The notes under the pieces: model-generated
What the model was told of the DNA's origin: nothing
What the model saw: the letters and a program-made list of their open reading frames with translations, nothing else
The model's database searches: none
DNA from: Mycolicibacterium porcinum
GTDB taxonomy: Bacteria; Actinomycetota; Actinomycetes; Mycobacteriales; Mycobacteriaceae
DNA length: 64,000 nucleotides
Assembly: GCA_002086835.1 (NCBI GenBank)
Contig: MVIG01000001.1
Coordinates: 434,001-498,000, forward strand
Direction: 5' to 3'
In this document: piece after piece, positions 26,041 to 34,358 of the stretch
How the letters are laid out: each line of letters starts with the position of its first letter
Numbering within the stretch: the first letter of the stretch is position 1
Program-made: the position numbers and the translations under genes

Positions 26041-26101
26041 TCGGCGAAACGCCCGATTTCTCGATCTGTACGCAGACTGGATGCCCTGGGCGCATGGTCG
26101 A

Positions 26102-26929
26102 TCACCCCGTGGCGCGCGTTTGACCGATGTGCCGGTCGACGAACTCGGTGATCAACCGGGTGACGGTGTCGGGTGCCTCGAACATCGGGACGTGTCCGAC
26201 CCCCTTGAGGGTGGTGACGACGGCGTCCGGCGCCAGGCTCTTGGTGAAGTGCCGGGTGAAGCGTGGCGCGGGCAGCACCCGGTCCTTCTCGCAGATCACG
26301 AGTTGGGTTGGGGTGCGCGAGTTCTTGATCTCCATCAGGCCCGCGGTGGTCAGCGCCTTGACCATGAGCTTGAAGTACGCGGGGCAGTGCGCCAGGTCCT
26401 CGATCAGATCCCGACGGTCGCTGTCGTTGAGCACTTCGGGTGTCGCGCTCACTGCCACGTACGAGATCTGCTTGGTCAGTGGGAATTTCAGCAGCTGCTG
26501 TCGCAACACCGCAGTGGAGAGCACGATCGGCAGGGCCGCCATGAACTTGGCGATGATCTCGTACTTCGCGGGGGTGAACCGTGACCAGCCGCCGGCGGGC
26601 GCGATGCCGGTCAGCGTGCGGGCCCGGCCGCGGCGTTCCAGTTCGAAGGCGACCCAGCCGCCGAGCGAGTTCCCGACGATGTGCGCGGTGCACCAGCCCA
26701 GTTCGTCGAGCCGGCGTTCGACGTCGTCGGCCAGGGTCGCGACATCGAGGAGCAGCGGTGCGTGCGCACCGCCGTGATGGCCCGCCATGGTCGGCGCGAA
26801 CACCTCGTACCGCCCGGTCTGCGCGAGTTGCGGTGCGACGTACTTCCACACGCTCTGTGAGAGCAGGAAGGGGTGCAGCAACAGAATCGGTTCGCCCGAT
26901 CCGAGGTGGATGGGAGCACGTTCAGCCAT
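26102..26929 (-). CDS. Alpha/beta hydrolase
   Basis: A ~275-residue alpha/beta-hydrolase. It shows an oxyanion HPF (LLLHPFLLSQSVWKYV), nucleophile elbow VGNSLGGWVAFELERRG with Ser, acidic residue in LVICEKDRVLPAP, and His in GVGHVPMFEAPD, so the catalytic triad is complete. The lid region is helical. It resembles esterases or C-C bond hydrolases, but nothing fixes the substrate. The start is ATG 26929 (MAERAP); ATG 26941 is an in-frame alternative. It lies where M. tuberculosis has Rv3337/Rv3338, between icd and trpS. It is divergent from xthA. Confidence 0.83.
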   Translation of the reverse strand: MAERAPIHLGSGEPILLLHPFLLSQSVWKYVAPQLAQTGRYEVFAPTMAGHHGGAHAPLLLDVATLADDVERRLDELGWCTAHIVGNSLGGWVAFELERRGRARTLTGIAPAGGWSRFTPAKYEIIAKFMAALPIVLSTAVLRQQLLKFPLTKQISYVAVSATPEVLNDSDRRDLIEDLAHCPAYFKLMVKALTTAGLMEIKNSRTPTQLVICEKDRVLPAPRFTRHFTKSLAPDAVVTTLKGVGHVPMFEAPDTVTRLITEFVDRHIGQTRATG

Positions 26930-27009
26930 GCCGCCCGACATTAAGGTGATACCGCCGGTACCGCAAGAGCCTGTCGTTGGTGTCGGTGCCGATCGGTAGG
27001 GTCTGGGCC

Positions 27010-27819
27010 GTGGCATCTCCGGGACCCCTGACCGTCAGCACCATCAACGTCAACGGCATTCGCGCCGCGGTCAAGCAGCGGTCGGCAGAGAACCTGGGGC
27101 TGCTGCCGTGGCTCAAGGAAACCGAGGCAGACGTGGTGTGCCTGCAGGAGACCCGGGCCGATGACGAGCAGCTCAACGATGCCTTGGCGCCGGCCCTGGC
27201 CGATGGTTGGAACCTGGCCTCGGCTGTTCCGCATGTCAAGGGCCGCAACGGGGTCGCGGTGTTGTCCCGGCATCCGATCGAGGAGGCCCGGCTGCTGGTC
27301 TCCGACGAGTTCGAGGCGCACGGCCGCTACCTCGAGGTGGACACCGCCGGCGTGACGGTGGCCAGCGTGTACGTGCCGACCGGCGAGGCCGAGACGGACC
27401 GTCAGCTGGAGAAGGAACGGTTCATGGCCACTGTCGCCGCGCGGATGGCCGAGCTGCACGGCCGTGACGCTGTGCTGTGCGGTGACTGGAACATCGCGCA
27501 CACCGAGAACGACATCAAGAACTGGAAGGGCAACGTCAAGAAGGCCGGCTTCCTGCCCAGTGAACGGGCCTGGCTCACCGAACTGCTGGGGACCGGCTGG
27601 GTGGACGTGGTGCGGGTGCTGCATCCCGACGTGGCCGGGCCCTACAGCTGGTGGTCGTGGCGCGGCAAGGCCTTCGACAACGACGCCGGCTGGCGCATCG
27701 ACTACCACCTGGCCAGCCCGACCCTGGCCGTCCGGGCCACATCGGCGCGGGTGGACCGGGCCGAGCTGTACGCGCTGCGGTGGTCGGATCACTCACCGGT
27801 GACGGTCAGTTACGGCTGA
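27010..27819 (+). CDS. xthA: Exodeoxyribonuclease III XthA
   Basis: A 269-residue Mg-dependent AP endonuclease/3'-5' exonuclease of base excision repair. Catalytic motifs of the EEP superfamily are visible: STINVNGIRAA (Asn), VVCLQETRADD (metal-binding Glu), YVPTGEAE (Tyr), CGDWNIAHTEND (Asp-Asn) and WSDHSPVTV (Asp-His). The start is GTG 27010; an upstream in-frame ATG at 26977 would overlap the promoter of the divergent hydrolase. The last ten bases overlap the convergent gene at 27810. Confidence 0.93.
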   Translation: MASPGPLTVSTINVNGIRAAVKQRSAENLGLLPWLKETEADVVCLQETRADDEQLNDALAPALADGWNLASAVPHVKGRNGVAVLSRHPIEEARLLVSDEFEAHGRYLEVDTAGVTVASVYVPTGEAETDRQLEKERFMATVAARMAELHGRDAVLCGDWNIAHTENDIKNWKGNVKKAGFLPSERAWLTELLGTGWVDVVRVLHPDVAGPYSWWSWRGKAFDNDAGWRIDYHLASPTLAVRATSARVDRAELYALRWSDHSPVTVSYG

Positions 27820-28427
27820 CGCCAGTCGGGGCGACGGCCCAGGTGGGCCAGGATTCGATCGAAATCCGTTGCGCCCGAACCGTCGACGGCCCGATCGAAC
27901 GGTGAGGCCGCGGTATCGCGGAAGTCGCCGTCGGGGATCGCCATGACCAGCGGCAGCACGGCGGCAACGACGTCGTCCGGCAGTTCATAGGGCGTTCCGA
28001 GACTGGCCGCGACATCCCAGCCGTGCACCGCGTAATCGACCAGGTGGAATCCGATCGCCAACGCTCCCGGGAACGTCGCGCCAGGCCCGAATTCGGGTAG
28101 GGCGAACGTCGCCTCGGTGATTCCGTCGGCGGCGAAGGCCTCGAGCACGTCATATGCGGCCGCGGTGTAGCTGCCGACCGGGTCGGCGCGCACGGCGTCG
28201 GCCACGGTCGCAACGTCCCAGACCGACTTGTCGGCACCGTGTCCGCGCGCCGATGCCGCGAACCCGCGGTGCTGCACGGTCATATGGGCCAGCAGATCGG
28301 CGAGCGTCCACTCCGTGCATGGAGTGGGGCGGTCCAGGTCGGAGGTGCGGACCGCGTCGACGGCTTCGATGGAACGCAGGACGGCGACGCGGTGAAACGC
28401 GCGTAGGTCTGTCTCAATAGTATGCAT
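27810..28427 (-). CDS. Mycothiol-dependent maleylpyruvate isomerase-like (DinB/TIGR03086) protein
   Basis: A 205-residue protein of the actinobacterial TIGR03086/MDMPI-N family with a DinB-like four-helix bundle. The signature is DLDRPTPCTEWTLADLLAHMTVQHRGFA, where the His of LLAHM is a metal ligand, and DYAVHGWDVAASLG with the second His. Family members bind metal and some use mycothiol in isomerisation or conjugation. The start is ATG 28427. It is divergent from the MarR gene, with two palindromes in between, and may be under that regulator. The reaction is not known. Confidence 0.85.
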   Translation of the reverse strand: MHTIETDLRAFHRVAVLRSIEAVDAVRTSDLDRPTPCTEWTLADLLAHMTVQHRGFAASARGHGADKSVWDVATVADAVRADPVGSYTAAAYDVLEAFAADGITEATFALPEFGPGATFPGALAIGFHLVDYAVHGWDVAASLGTPYELPDDVVAAVLPLVMAIPDGDFRDTAASPFDRAVDGSGATDFDRILAHLGRRPDWRQP

Positions 28428-28428
28428 T

Positions 28429-28443
28429 CGCTTACGATAAGCG
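28429..28443. promoter_or_regulatory. Palindrome CGCTTA-CGA-TAAGCG, candidate MarR site
   Basis: A perfect 6+3+6 palindrome starts two bases upstream of the ATG of the isomerase-like gene, in the divergent region with marR. Binding here would block transcription or a leaderless start of the minus-strand gene. Confidence 0.55.
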
Positions 28444-28457
28444 TGAGCACATCGTAT

Positions 28458-28470
28458 TGCAACGCTTGCA
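28458..28470. promoter_or_regulatory. Palindrome TGCAA-CGC-TTGCA, candidate MarR site
   Basis: A second perfect palindrome (5+3+5) in the same 68-bp divergent gap, 26 bp before the marR ATG. The two sites are 29 bp centre to centre, about three helical turns. Confidence 0.5.
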
Positions 28471-28495
28471 GTGGACGAATATCTACGATGAGCGG

Positions 28496-28918
28496 ATGTC
28501 TCGGCGCCCGGATCTGGCGGCCATGATGGCCCCGTTGTTGCGAGAGATGCTCGCCGCCGAGCAGCCGGTGCTCGACGCCCACGGCCTGTCCATGTGGGGT
28601 TACGTGGTCCTGCTCGCGCTCGACCGGTCCTCGGTGCGGACGCAGGCGGCGCTGGCAGAGGCGATCGGTGCCGACAAGACCCGCATCATCCGCACCCTCG
28701 ATGACCTGCAACAGCAGGGCTTCATCGCGCGCGAAGCCGACCCCGACGACCGCCGGGTGCGGCTACTGGCCATCACCGAGGCGGGCCGCGCGGTCAAGGA
28801 CGCGGTCCAGCGGGAGATCCAGCGCGGGGAGGAGCGCTGGCTGGGGGAGTTGTCTGCCGACGATCGGAAAGTGTTCCTGCGGGTGCTGCAGCAGCTGACC
28901 CGCGAAGAATCCGGATGA
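28496..28918 (+). CDS. MarR family transcriptional regulator
   Basis: A 140-residue MarR winged-helix regulator: LSMWGYVVLLALDRSS (helix 1-2), TQAALAEAIGADKTRIIRTLDDLQQQGFI (recognition helices), and the wing READPDDRRVRLLAITEAGR with the conserved Asp-Arg-Arg. The start is ATG 28496; a TTG at 28457 would run through the palindromes. It probably represses itself and the divergent isomerase-like gene. trpS follows 24 bp downstream, which may be partly co-transcribed. Confidence 0.88.
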   Translation: MSRRPDLAAMMAPLLREMLAAEQPVLDAHGLSMWGYVVLLALDRSSVRTQAALAEAIGADKTRIIRTLDDLQQQGFIAREADPDDRRVRLLAITEAGRAVKDAVQREIQRGEERWLGELSADDRKVFLRVLQQLTREESG

Positions 28919-29959
<1,041 letters not shown>

Positions 29960-29979
29960 GCGCCAGGGAGGGGTTGGCG

Positions 29980-30996
29980 GTGGACGAGCCGGAGAAGCCG
30001 GGACTGCTGGCCCGAGCGCGTGCGCGTTTTCCGTGGTTTGACCATGTGATGCGCGCGCAGGAGCGCTACAACGACTGCAACGGCAACTTCTACGCCGCTG
30101 GGATCACATATTTCACGATCTTCGCGCTGTTCCCGTTGTTGATGGTCGGCTTCGCCGCCGGCGGGTTCCTGTTGTCGCGCCGACCAGATCTGCTCCAGGA
30201 GATCGAGGATCGGATCCGGCAAGCGGTCTCGGGTGATCTCGGCCAGCAACTGGTCACCCTGATGGACTCGGCCATCGCCTCCCGTGGCACGGTCGGCGTG
30301 ATCGGACTCGCTACTGCCGCGTGGGCAGGCCTGGGCTGGATGGCCAACCTGCGTGAGGCGCTGAGCCAGATGTGGGAGCAGCACGCGGAGTCCAGCTTCG
30401 TCGGCAACAAGCTCTCGGACCTGGCCGCGCTGATTTCGGCGTTCCTCGCGATGGTGATCACCATCGGGCTGACGGTGTTGGGTGATCCCAGCTTGATGCG
30501 GAAGGTGTTGCGCTGGATCGGTCTTCATGATGGGGCGGTGCTCGGCAGCGGGTTGCGCGTCATCTCGATCGTTGTGTCGGTGTCGATCTCCTGGCTGTTG
30601 TTCAGCTGGATCATCTCCCGGTTGCCGCGCGAACCGGTGCCGTTCCGGCGATCGATCCGGGCCGGCCTCCTGGCCGCCGTGGGCTTCGAGATCTTCAAAC
30701 AGGTGGCCTCGATCTATCTGCAGTCGGTGCTGAGCGGTCCGGCCGGAGCGACTTTCGGCCCGGTGCTCGGATTGATGGTGTTCGCCTATGTCACCGCGCG
30801 ATTGATCCTCTTTGCGACGGCCTGGGCGGCGACATCCACCGAGAGCCTGGCCGAAGCGCCGGTGCTACCGCCGGACCCCGCGCAGATCGTCACCAGGGTG
30901 CAGGTCCACGAGGGGATCGGGGTGTCCGGCGCTTTGGCCGCGGCCGCCATGGGGGCCATTGGCGCCCTTGGACTTTCGCGTCTACTGAGGCGCTAG
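29980..30996 (+). CDS. YihY/BrkB family inner membrane protein (Rv3335c-like)
   Basis: A 338-residue integral membrane protein of the YihY/virulence factor BrkB family. It begins with the family motif NGNFYAAGITYFTIFALFPLLM, and six hydrophobic helices follow, including VGVIGLATAAWAGLGWMANL (with the conserved LREALSQMWE) and AGATFGPVLGLMVFAYVTARLILFATAW. Function is unsettled; it is not RNase BN despite old names. GTG at 29980 has AGGGAGGGG eight bases upstream; the TTG at 29974 is too close to it. The stop overlaps the convergent exporter gene by four bases. Confidence 0.88.
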   Translation: MDEPEKPGLLARARARFPWFDHVMRAQERYNDCNGNFYAAGITYFTIFALFPLLMVGFAAGGFLLSRRPDLLQEIEDRIRQAVSGDLGQQLVTLMDSAIASRGTVGVIGLATAAWAGLGWMANLREALSQMWEQHAESSFVGNKLSDLAALISAFLAMVITIGLTVLGDPSLMRKVLRWIGLHDGAVLGSGLRVISIVVSVSISWLLFSWIISRLPREPVPFRRSIRAGLLAAVGFEIFKQVASIYLQSVLSGPAGATFGPVLGLMVFAYVTARLILFATAWAATSTESLAEAPVLPPDPAQIVTRVQVHEGIGVSGALAAAAMGAIGALGLSRLLRR

Positions 30997-31310
30997 TGAG
31001 TGACGGCCTTCAGGCCGACGATGCAGGCGACAACGCCGAGCATGAGCAATATCTTGATCACCGAAGCGGATTCGGCGCCGGTGATCATCGCGAAGCCCAC
31101 CGTGAGCACCGCACCGATGCCGACCCAAATCGCATAGCTGGTACCGGGCGGCAGGGTGCGCATCGCGACGGCGAGGCCGCCCATCGACAACGCAAGCGCC
31201 ACAAAGAATACGACCGACGGAGCCAGGCGCGTGAAACCTTCGGTCTTGCTCAGGGCGGTCGCCCACACGGCTTCGAGAACACCGGAGACGACGAGAATCA
31301 GCCAAGCCAT
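30993..31310 (-). CDS. sugE: SMR family guanidinium exporter (Gdx/SugE)
   Basis: A 105-residue, four-helix small multidrug resistance protein. It has Glu13 in the first helix (VLEAVW), Trp16, Ser42, Tyr59 and Trp62, the set that defines guanidinium-selective Gdx transporters, and TM3 has the GTSYAIWVGIGA motif. A guanidine-III riboswitch sits in the 5' leader, which independently supports guanidinium/H+ antiport. The start is ATG 31310 with GGAGG upstream. It works as an antiparallel dimer in the cytoplasmic membrane (family knowledge). It is divergent from the nitronate monooxygenase gene. Confidence 0.93.
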   Translation of the reverse strand: MAWLILVVSGVLEAVWATALSKTEGFTRLAPSVVFFVALALSMGGLAVAMRTLPPGTSYAIWVGIGAVLTVGFAMITGAESASVIKILLMLGVVACIVGLKAVTH

Positions 31311-31324
31311 GGCACACCTCCAAA

Positions 31325-31368
31325 CACTCCGTCTTTTCGCTGGCCGGGTACGGGTGCGCCTCGTCCGG
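31325..31368 (-). promoter_or_regulatory. Guanidine-III (ykkC-III) riboswitch
   Basis: The minus strand reads CCGGACGAGG, then a G+C-rich CGCACCCGTACCCGG segment and GCGAAAAGACGGAG, in the same order and spacing as the guanidine-III pseudoknot aptamer I know from Thermobifida fusca. It ends 14 bases before the ATG of the SMR gene with the GGAGG ribosome site just after, a layout suited to translational switching. Confidence 0.88.
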
Positions 31369-31418
31369 TGCCATGTGCTGGCGCCTTCCATTGTAACAAC
31401 GACGTAACATTGCAGGCT

Positions 31419-32267
31419 GTGAGCTTGGCAACCACCTGGTCGCGGTCGATCGGCATCGATGTCCCCATCGTCAACGCCCCGATGGGCGGCGCGGCAGGAG
31501 GCCGGCTGGCGGCAGCGGTCTCGGCTGCGGGCGGCCTGGGCATGATCGGGATGGGCAGTTCGGCGACGGCCGAGCAATTGACCGCTGAGCTCGCCCGGCT
31601 CGATGGGCAGCGATTCGGAATCGGACTGGTGCACTGGGTCGTCGAGGACCGGCCGGATCTGTTCGAGGTCGCGGTCGCCGCCCAGCCGGCACTGCTCAGC
31701 GTGAGTTTCGGCGCGGATTGGGAGTGGGTGCGTCGGGCGCACGACGCGGGCTTGACGGTGACGACGCAGGTGGCCACGGTCGACGCGGCCCAGCGCGCGG
31801 TCGATGCCGGTGTGGACGTCGTGGTGGCGCGGGGTGCCGAGGGGGGCGGTCATGGCGAGCCGACGGTCGGCACCCTGCCGCTGCTGGCCGAGGTGCTCGA
31901 CGCCGTCGATGTGCCCGTGCTCGCCGCCGGTGGGATCTCGTCGCCCCGGGCGGTGGCGGCGGTGCTGGCGGCCGGAGCGGCCGCGGCGTGGGTTGGTACG
32001 GCATTCGCCGCTTGTTCTGAGGCCTTGACGCCCGCGGCGGCACGTGACGCGCTGATGGCTGCCGACAGTGCAGCTACCGAACTCACCACGGAGTACGACG
32101 TCGCCGCCGGATATCGTTGGCCGCCCGGCATTCCCGAGCGGGTATTACGTGGATCGCCGGTCAATGCGGGGCAGGGGGTGGGACTGGTGCAGGATCCGGC
32201 CGGCGCGGCCGAGATTGTGCGATCGCTGTCCGAAGGGGCCGACCAGCTACTCGGGCGTTGGCGTTGA
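31419..32267 (+). CDS. Nitronate monooxygenase (2-nitropropane dioxygenase family)
   Basis: A 282-residue FMN TIM-barrel protein: PIVNAPMGGAAGGRLAAAVS at the N-terminus, GLGMIGMGSSA, the VARGAEGGGHGEPTVGTLPL loop with the catalytic-region His, VPVLAAGGISSPRAVAAVLA and AAWVGTAFAACSEA for FMN phosphate binding. It oxidises nitronates such as propionate-3-nitronate, or acts on related substrates. The start is GTG 31419, with a -10-like TAACAT at 31405-31410, so the mRNA may be leaderless. It is divergent from the guanidinium exporter and ends in a shared bidirectional hairpin. Confidence 0.88.
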   Translation: MSLATTWSRSIGIDVPIVNAPMGGAAGGRLAAAVSAAGGLGMIGMGSSATAEQLTAELARLDGQRFGIGLVHWVVEDRPDLFEVAVAAQPALLSVSFGADWEWVRRAHDAGLTVTTQVATVDAAQRAVDAGVDVVVARGAEGGGHGEPTVGTLPLLAEVLDAVDVPVLAAGGISSPRAVAAVLAAGAAAAWVGTAFAACSEALTPAAARDALMAADSAATELTTEYDVAAGYRWPPGIPERVLRGSPVNAGQGVGLVQDPAGAAEIVRSLSEGADQLLGRWR

Positions 32268-32270
32268 CCG

Positions 32271-32313
32271 GGGCCTGCCGAACCGCCGAGAGCGGCGGCG
32301 GTCCGGCAGGCCC
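32271..32313. terminator. Bidirectional terminator hairpin
   Basis: Perfect 10-bp arms GGGCCTGCCG (32271-32280) and complement (32304-32313), with further G+C pairing inside. It lies in the 78-bp gap between the convergent nitronate monooxygenase and glycosyltransferase genes. Confidence 0.8.
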
Positions 32314-32345
32314 GGCCCGTATTTAACTTGATCGGCAATTAGTTG

Positions 32346-33623
32346 TCAGGGGAATCGTGGATTCGGTGGCGTTTGCTCCAGCGCGTTCTCGACGCCTCTC
32401 AGTACCTGCGCCGCACCGTCTTCAGCGGCGACAGCCGCCGCCACCCTCGCCGCGTGGTCTCGGAAGCGGCCGTCTGACAACACGTCGCGGATCGCGCTAC
32501 CGAGGTTGTCGGCGGTGAGTCGACGCTGCGGGATCGGTCGGGGACTGATGCCGAGGCGGAACAGTCTTCGCGCCCAGAACGGTTGGTCGCCATACGCGCC
32601 CGGAGCTGCGATTGCGGGCACTCCGGCGCGAAGTCCTGCCGCGGTGGTTCCGGCGCCGCAGTGGTGGACCACCGCTGCCGCCCGCGCGAACAGCCAGTCG
32701 TGGGGAACCTCGCCGACCGCGATCACGTCGTCACCGCACCAGTCGAGGCCTGCCCAACCAGCCTGGATCACGCCCCGCACACCCGCATCCCGAACCGCCT
32801 GCGCGACAAGCGCGGACAGCCGTTCGGCTTCAGCTCTGCTGTTGACCGTGCTACCGAAGCCGACGACGACCGGTGCTGGCCCGGCATCCAGAAACGCGGC
32901 CAGCTCGGTGGGCGGTTGCCATCCGGTCTGGTGGGCCGGCCACCAGTAGCCGACGACATCGATGCCCGGCCTCCAGTCGGATGGACGGGGGAGCACCGCA
33001 GGTGAGTAGCCGTAGAGGATGGGCCAGCGCGCGTCGCTGCGTCGGCGCCTCAGCGTCCGTGCCGAGGCTTCGGGCAGATCGAGTTGTGCGCGAAAGTGGT
33101 TGACCGCCTTGCCGTACAGGCCGTCGATCAGTGATTCCCCGATCCGTGCTGCCGCCCGGTTTCCGAACCTGCCCGCCGACCACGCACCCAGCACGGCCGG
33201 GGGATACTCGGCAGTCGCCGAGAAGGGCTGCAGCCGGACGCCGATGCTGGGAATGGCAAGCGCATCGGCCAGCGGATGTCCGGCCAGCTCGGCGAAGGGT
33301 GACAGCAGCAGCACCTCGGGCGGGTCGTCACGGACGGCCGCCAATACCCGATCGCCCAACTCCCGCATGCCGCGCGGCGACAGAAAGACCGCCATCGCCT
33401 TGGCGGCTTCGCGCGCGGACACGTCGGACAGGTCGGCCGAGGTGTCGTCCAGGTCGTCGTCGAGGCCGCGAAACTCCAACCCGCATCCGATCACGAGATC
33501 GGCGAAAGCCTGATACGCCACCACGATCACGCGATGGCCGGCGTGTTGTAGCCGCAAGCCGACGCCGGTCAGCGGTGCCACATCACCGCGACTCCCGATG
33601 GCGATGATCGCGATGGTGGCCAT
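32346..33623 (-). CDS. GT1 (UGT/MGT-type) glycosyltransferase
   Basis: A 425-residue GT-B glycosyltransferase of family GT1, resembling the lipid/macrolide/glycopeptidolipid transferases of actinobacteria (Rv1524/Rv1526c kin). N-terminal IAIIAIGSRGDVAPLTGVGLRLQHAGHRV is the acceptor-domain opening with the GSRGDV motif. The C-terminal donor site is VVHHCGAGTTAAGLRAGVPAI followed by GDQPFWARRLFRLG. It likely transfers a sugar to a lipid or xenobiotic aglycone. The ATG overlaps the stop of the upstream TetR gene (TGATG), so the two form an operon and the regulator probably controls it. Confidence 0.9.
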   Translation of the reverse strand: MATIAIIAIGSRGDVAPLTGVGLRLQHAGHRVIVVAYQAFADLVIGCGLEFRGLDDDLDDTSADLSDVSAREAAKAMAVFLSPRGMRELGDRVLAAVRDDPPEVLLLSPFAELAGHPLADALAIPSIGVRLQPFSATAEYPPAVLGAWSAGRFGNRAAARIGESLIDGLYGKAVNHFRAQLDLPEASARTLRRRRSDARWPILYGYSPAVLPRPSDWRPGIDVVGYWWPAHQTGWQPPTELAAFLDAGPAPVVVGFGSTVNSRAEAERLSALVAQAVRDAGVRGVIQAGWAGLDWCGDDVIAVGEVPHDWLFARAAAVVHHCGAGTTAAGLRAGVPAIAAPGAYGDQPFWARRLFRLGISPRPIPQRRLTADNLGSAIRDVLSDGRFRDHAARVAAAVAAEDGAAQVLRGVENALEQTPPNPRFP

Positions 33624-34255
33624 CAGAGTTTGGCCGTCGCCTTCTCGAAGATCTCGACGAGTGCTTCGCCGTGGGCGATGACGTCGTAGTCGGGATCGCG
33701 GGCGTACTCTTGCGCCGCACTGTCCAGCGCGCCGCGCAGGATGTTCTTCATGAACAGCGGTGACAGTGCGCGGAACTCACCGCTTTCCAGCCCCGCGGCG
33801 AAGATGCTCTGCGGGTCGAGAGCCGCCAGGTCTCCGGTCGGGGGATGCTCCTGGACGGCCTTGGCCGCGGTTTGGTCGACCCGCAATCCGTCCGCGTCGC
33901 GGTAACCCGAGATGAGCTCGAGCATCGCCACGGCCGCCGAGCGGTTGGCTGCGACGAACGCGATGTTGGCCCGGATGTAGGCGGACAGTTTTGCCGCCGC
34001 GGTGGTTTCGGCGTTGACCGCTGGGACGATCACGGCGACGCCGCGCGTGAAGATTTCGGTGAAGACCGCCTCGACCACTTCTGACTTGTTGGTGAAGTGA
34101 TACAGCACAGCACTTTTCGCGATCCCGATGTGCTCGGCGATGCGCGCCAGCGAGGCCTGCGGGTAGCCCTGCTCGGCGATCACCTCCAAGGCGCCGTCGA
34201 CAATCTGCCGGCGGCGGGCTTGTTCGGTAAACGTCTTCGTCCGTTCTGACCGCAT
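33623..34255 (-). CDS. TetR family transcriptional regulator
   Basis: A 210-residue TetR regulator: the first helices QIVDGALEVIAEQGYPQASL and HTH RIAEHIGIAKSAVLYHFTNKSEVVEAV (~38-64). The C-terminal domain (FVAANRSAAVAMLELISGYRDADG) is helical without known ligand. ATG 34255 is preceded by TAATCT and a perfect operator palindrome at 34268. It is translationally coupled to the glycosyltransferase gene, its likely target, suggesting induction by the compound to be glycosylated. Confidence 0.9.
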   Translation of the reverse strand: MRSERTKTFTEQARRRQIVDGALEVIAEQGYPQASLARIAEHIGIAKSAVLYHFTNKSEVVEAVFTEIFTRGVAVIVPAVNAETTAAAKLSAYIRANIAFVAANRSAAVAMLELISGYRDADGLRVDQTAAKAVQEHPPTGDLAALDPQSIFAAGLESGEFRALSPLFMKNILRGALDSAAQEYARDPDYDVIAHGEALVEIFEKATAKL

Positions 34256-34267
34256 GGTCTGAGATTA

Positions 34268-34279
34268 GACCGATCGGTC
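34268..34279. promoter_or_regulatory. TetR operator GACCGATCGGTC
   Basis: A perfect 12-bp palindrome 12 bp upstream of the TetR gene start, overlapping the position expected for its promoter. ACCGATCGGT-type sites are common operators of mycobacterial TetR regulators. Confidence 0.65.
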
Positions 34280-34358
34280 AGAAGTTGGCAAGGGGATGCC
34301 GTGGCTCGACGCCGGTTCGTGGATATCGACTGGCTGGAGCCCTATCGGCAGCTGAGAA

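Noticed and set aside
31325-31368. Possible mini-ykkC (guanidine-II) motif from the ACGA and ACGG segments
   Set aside because: The flanks of ACGA and ACGG do not form the two required G+C stems; the whole sequence instead matches guanidine-III.
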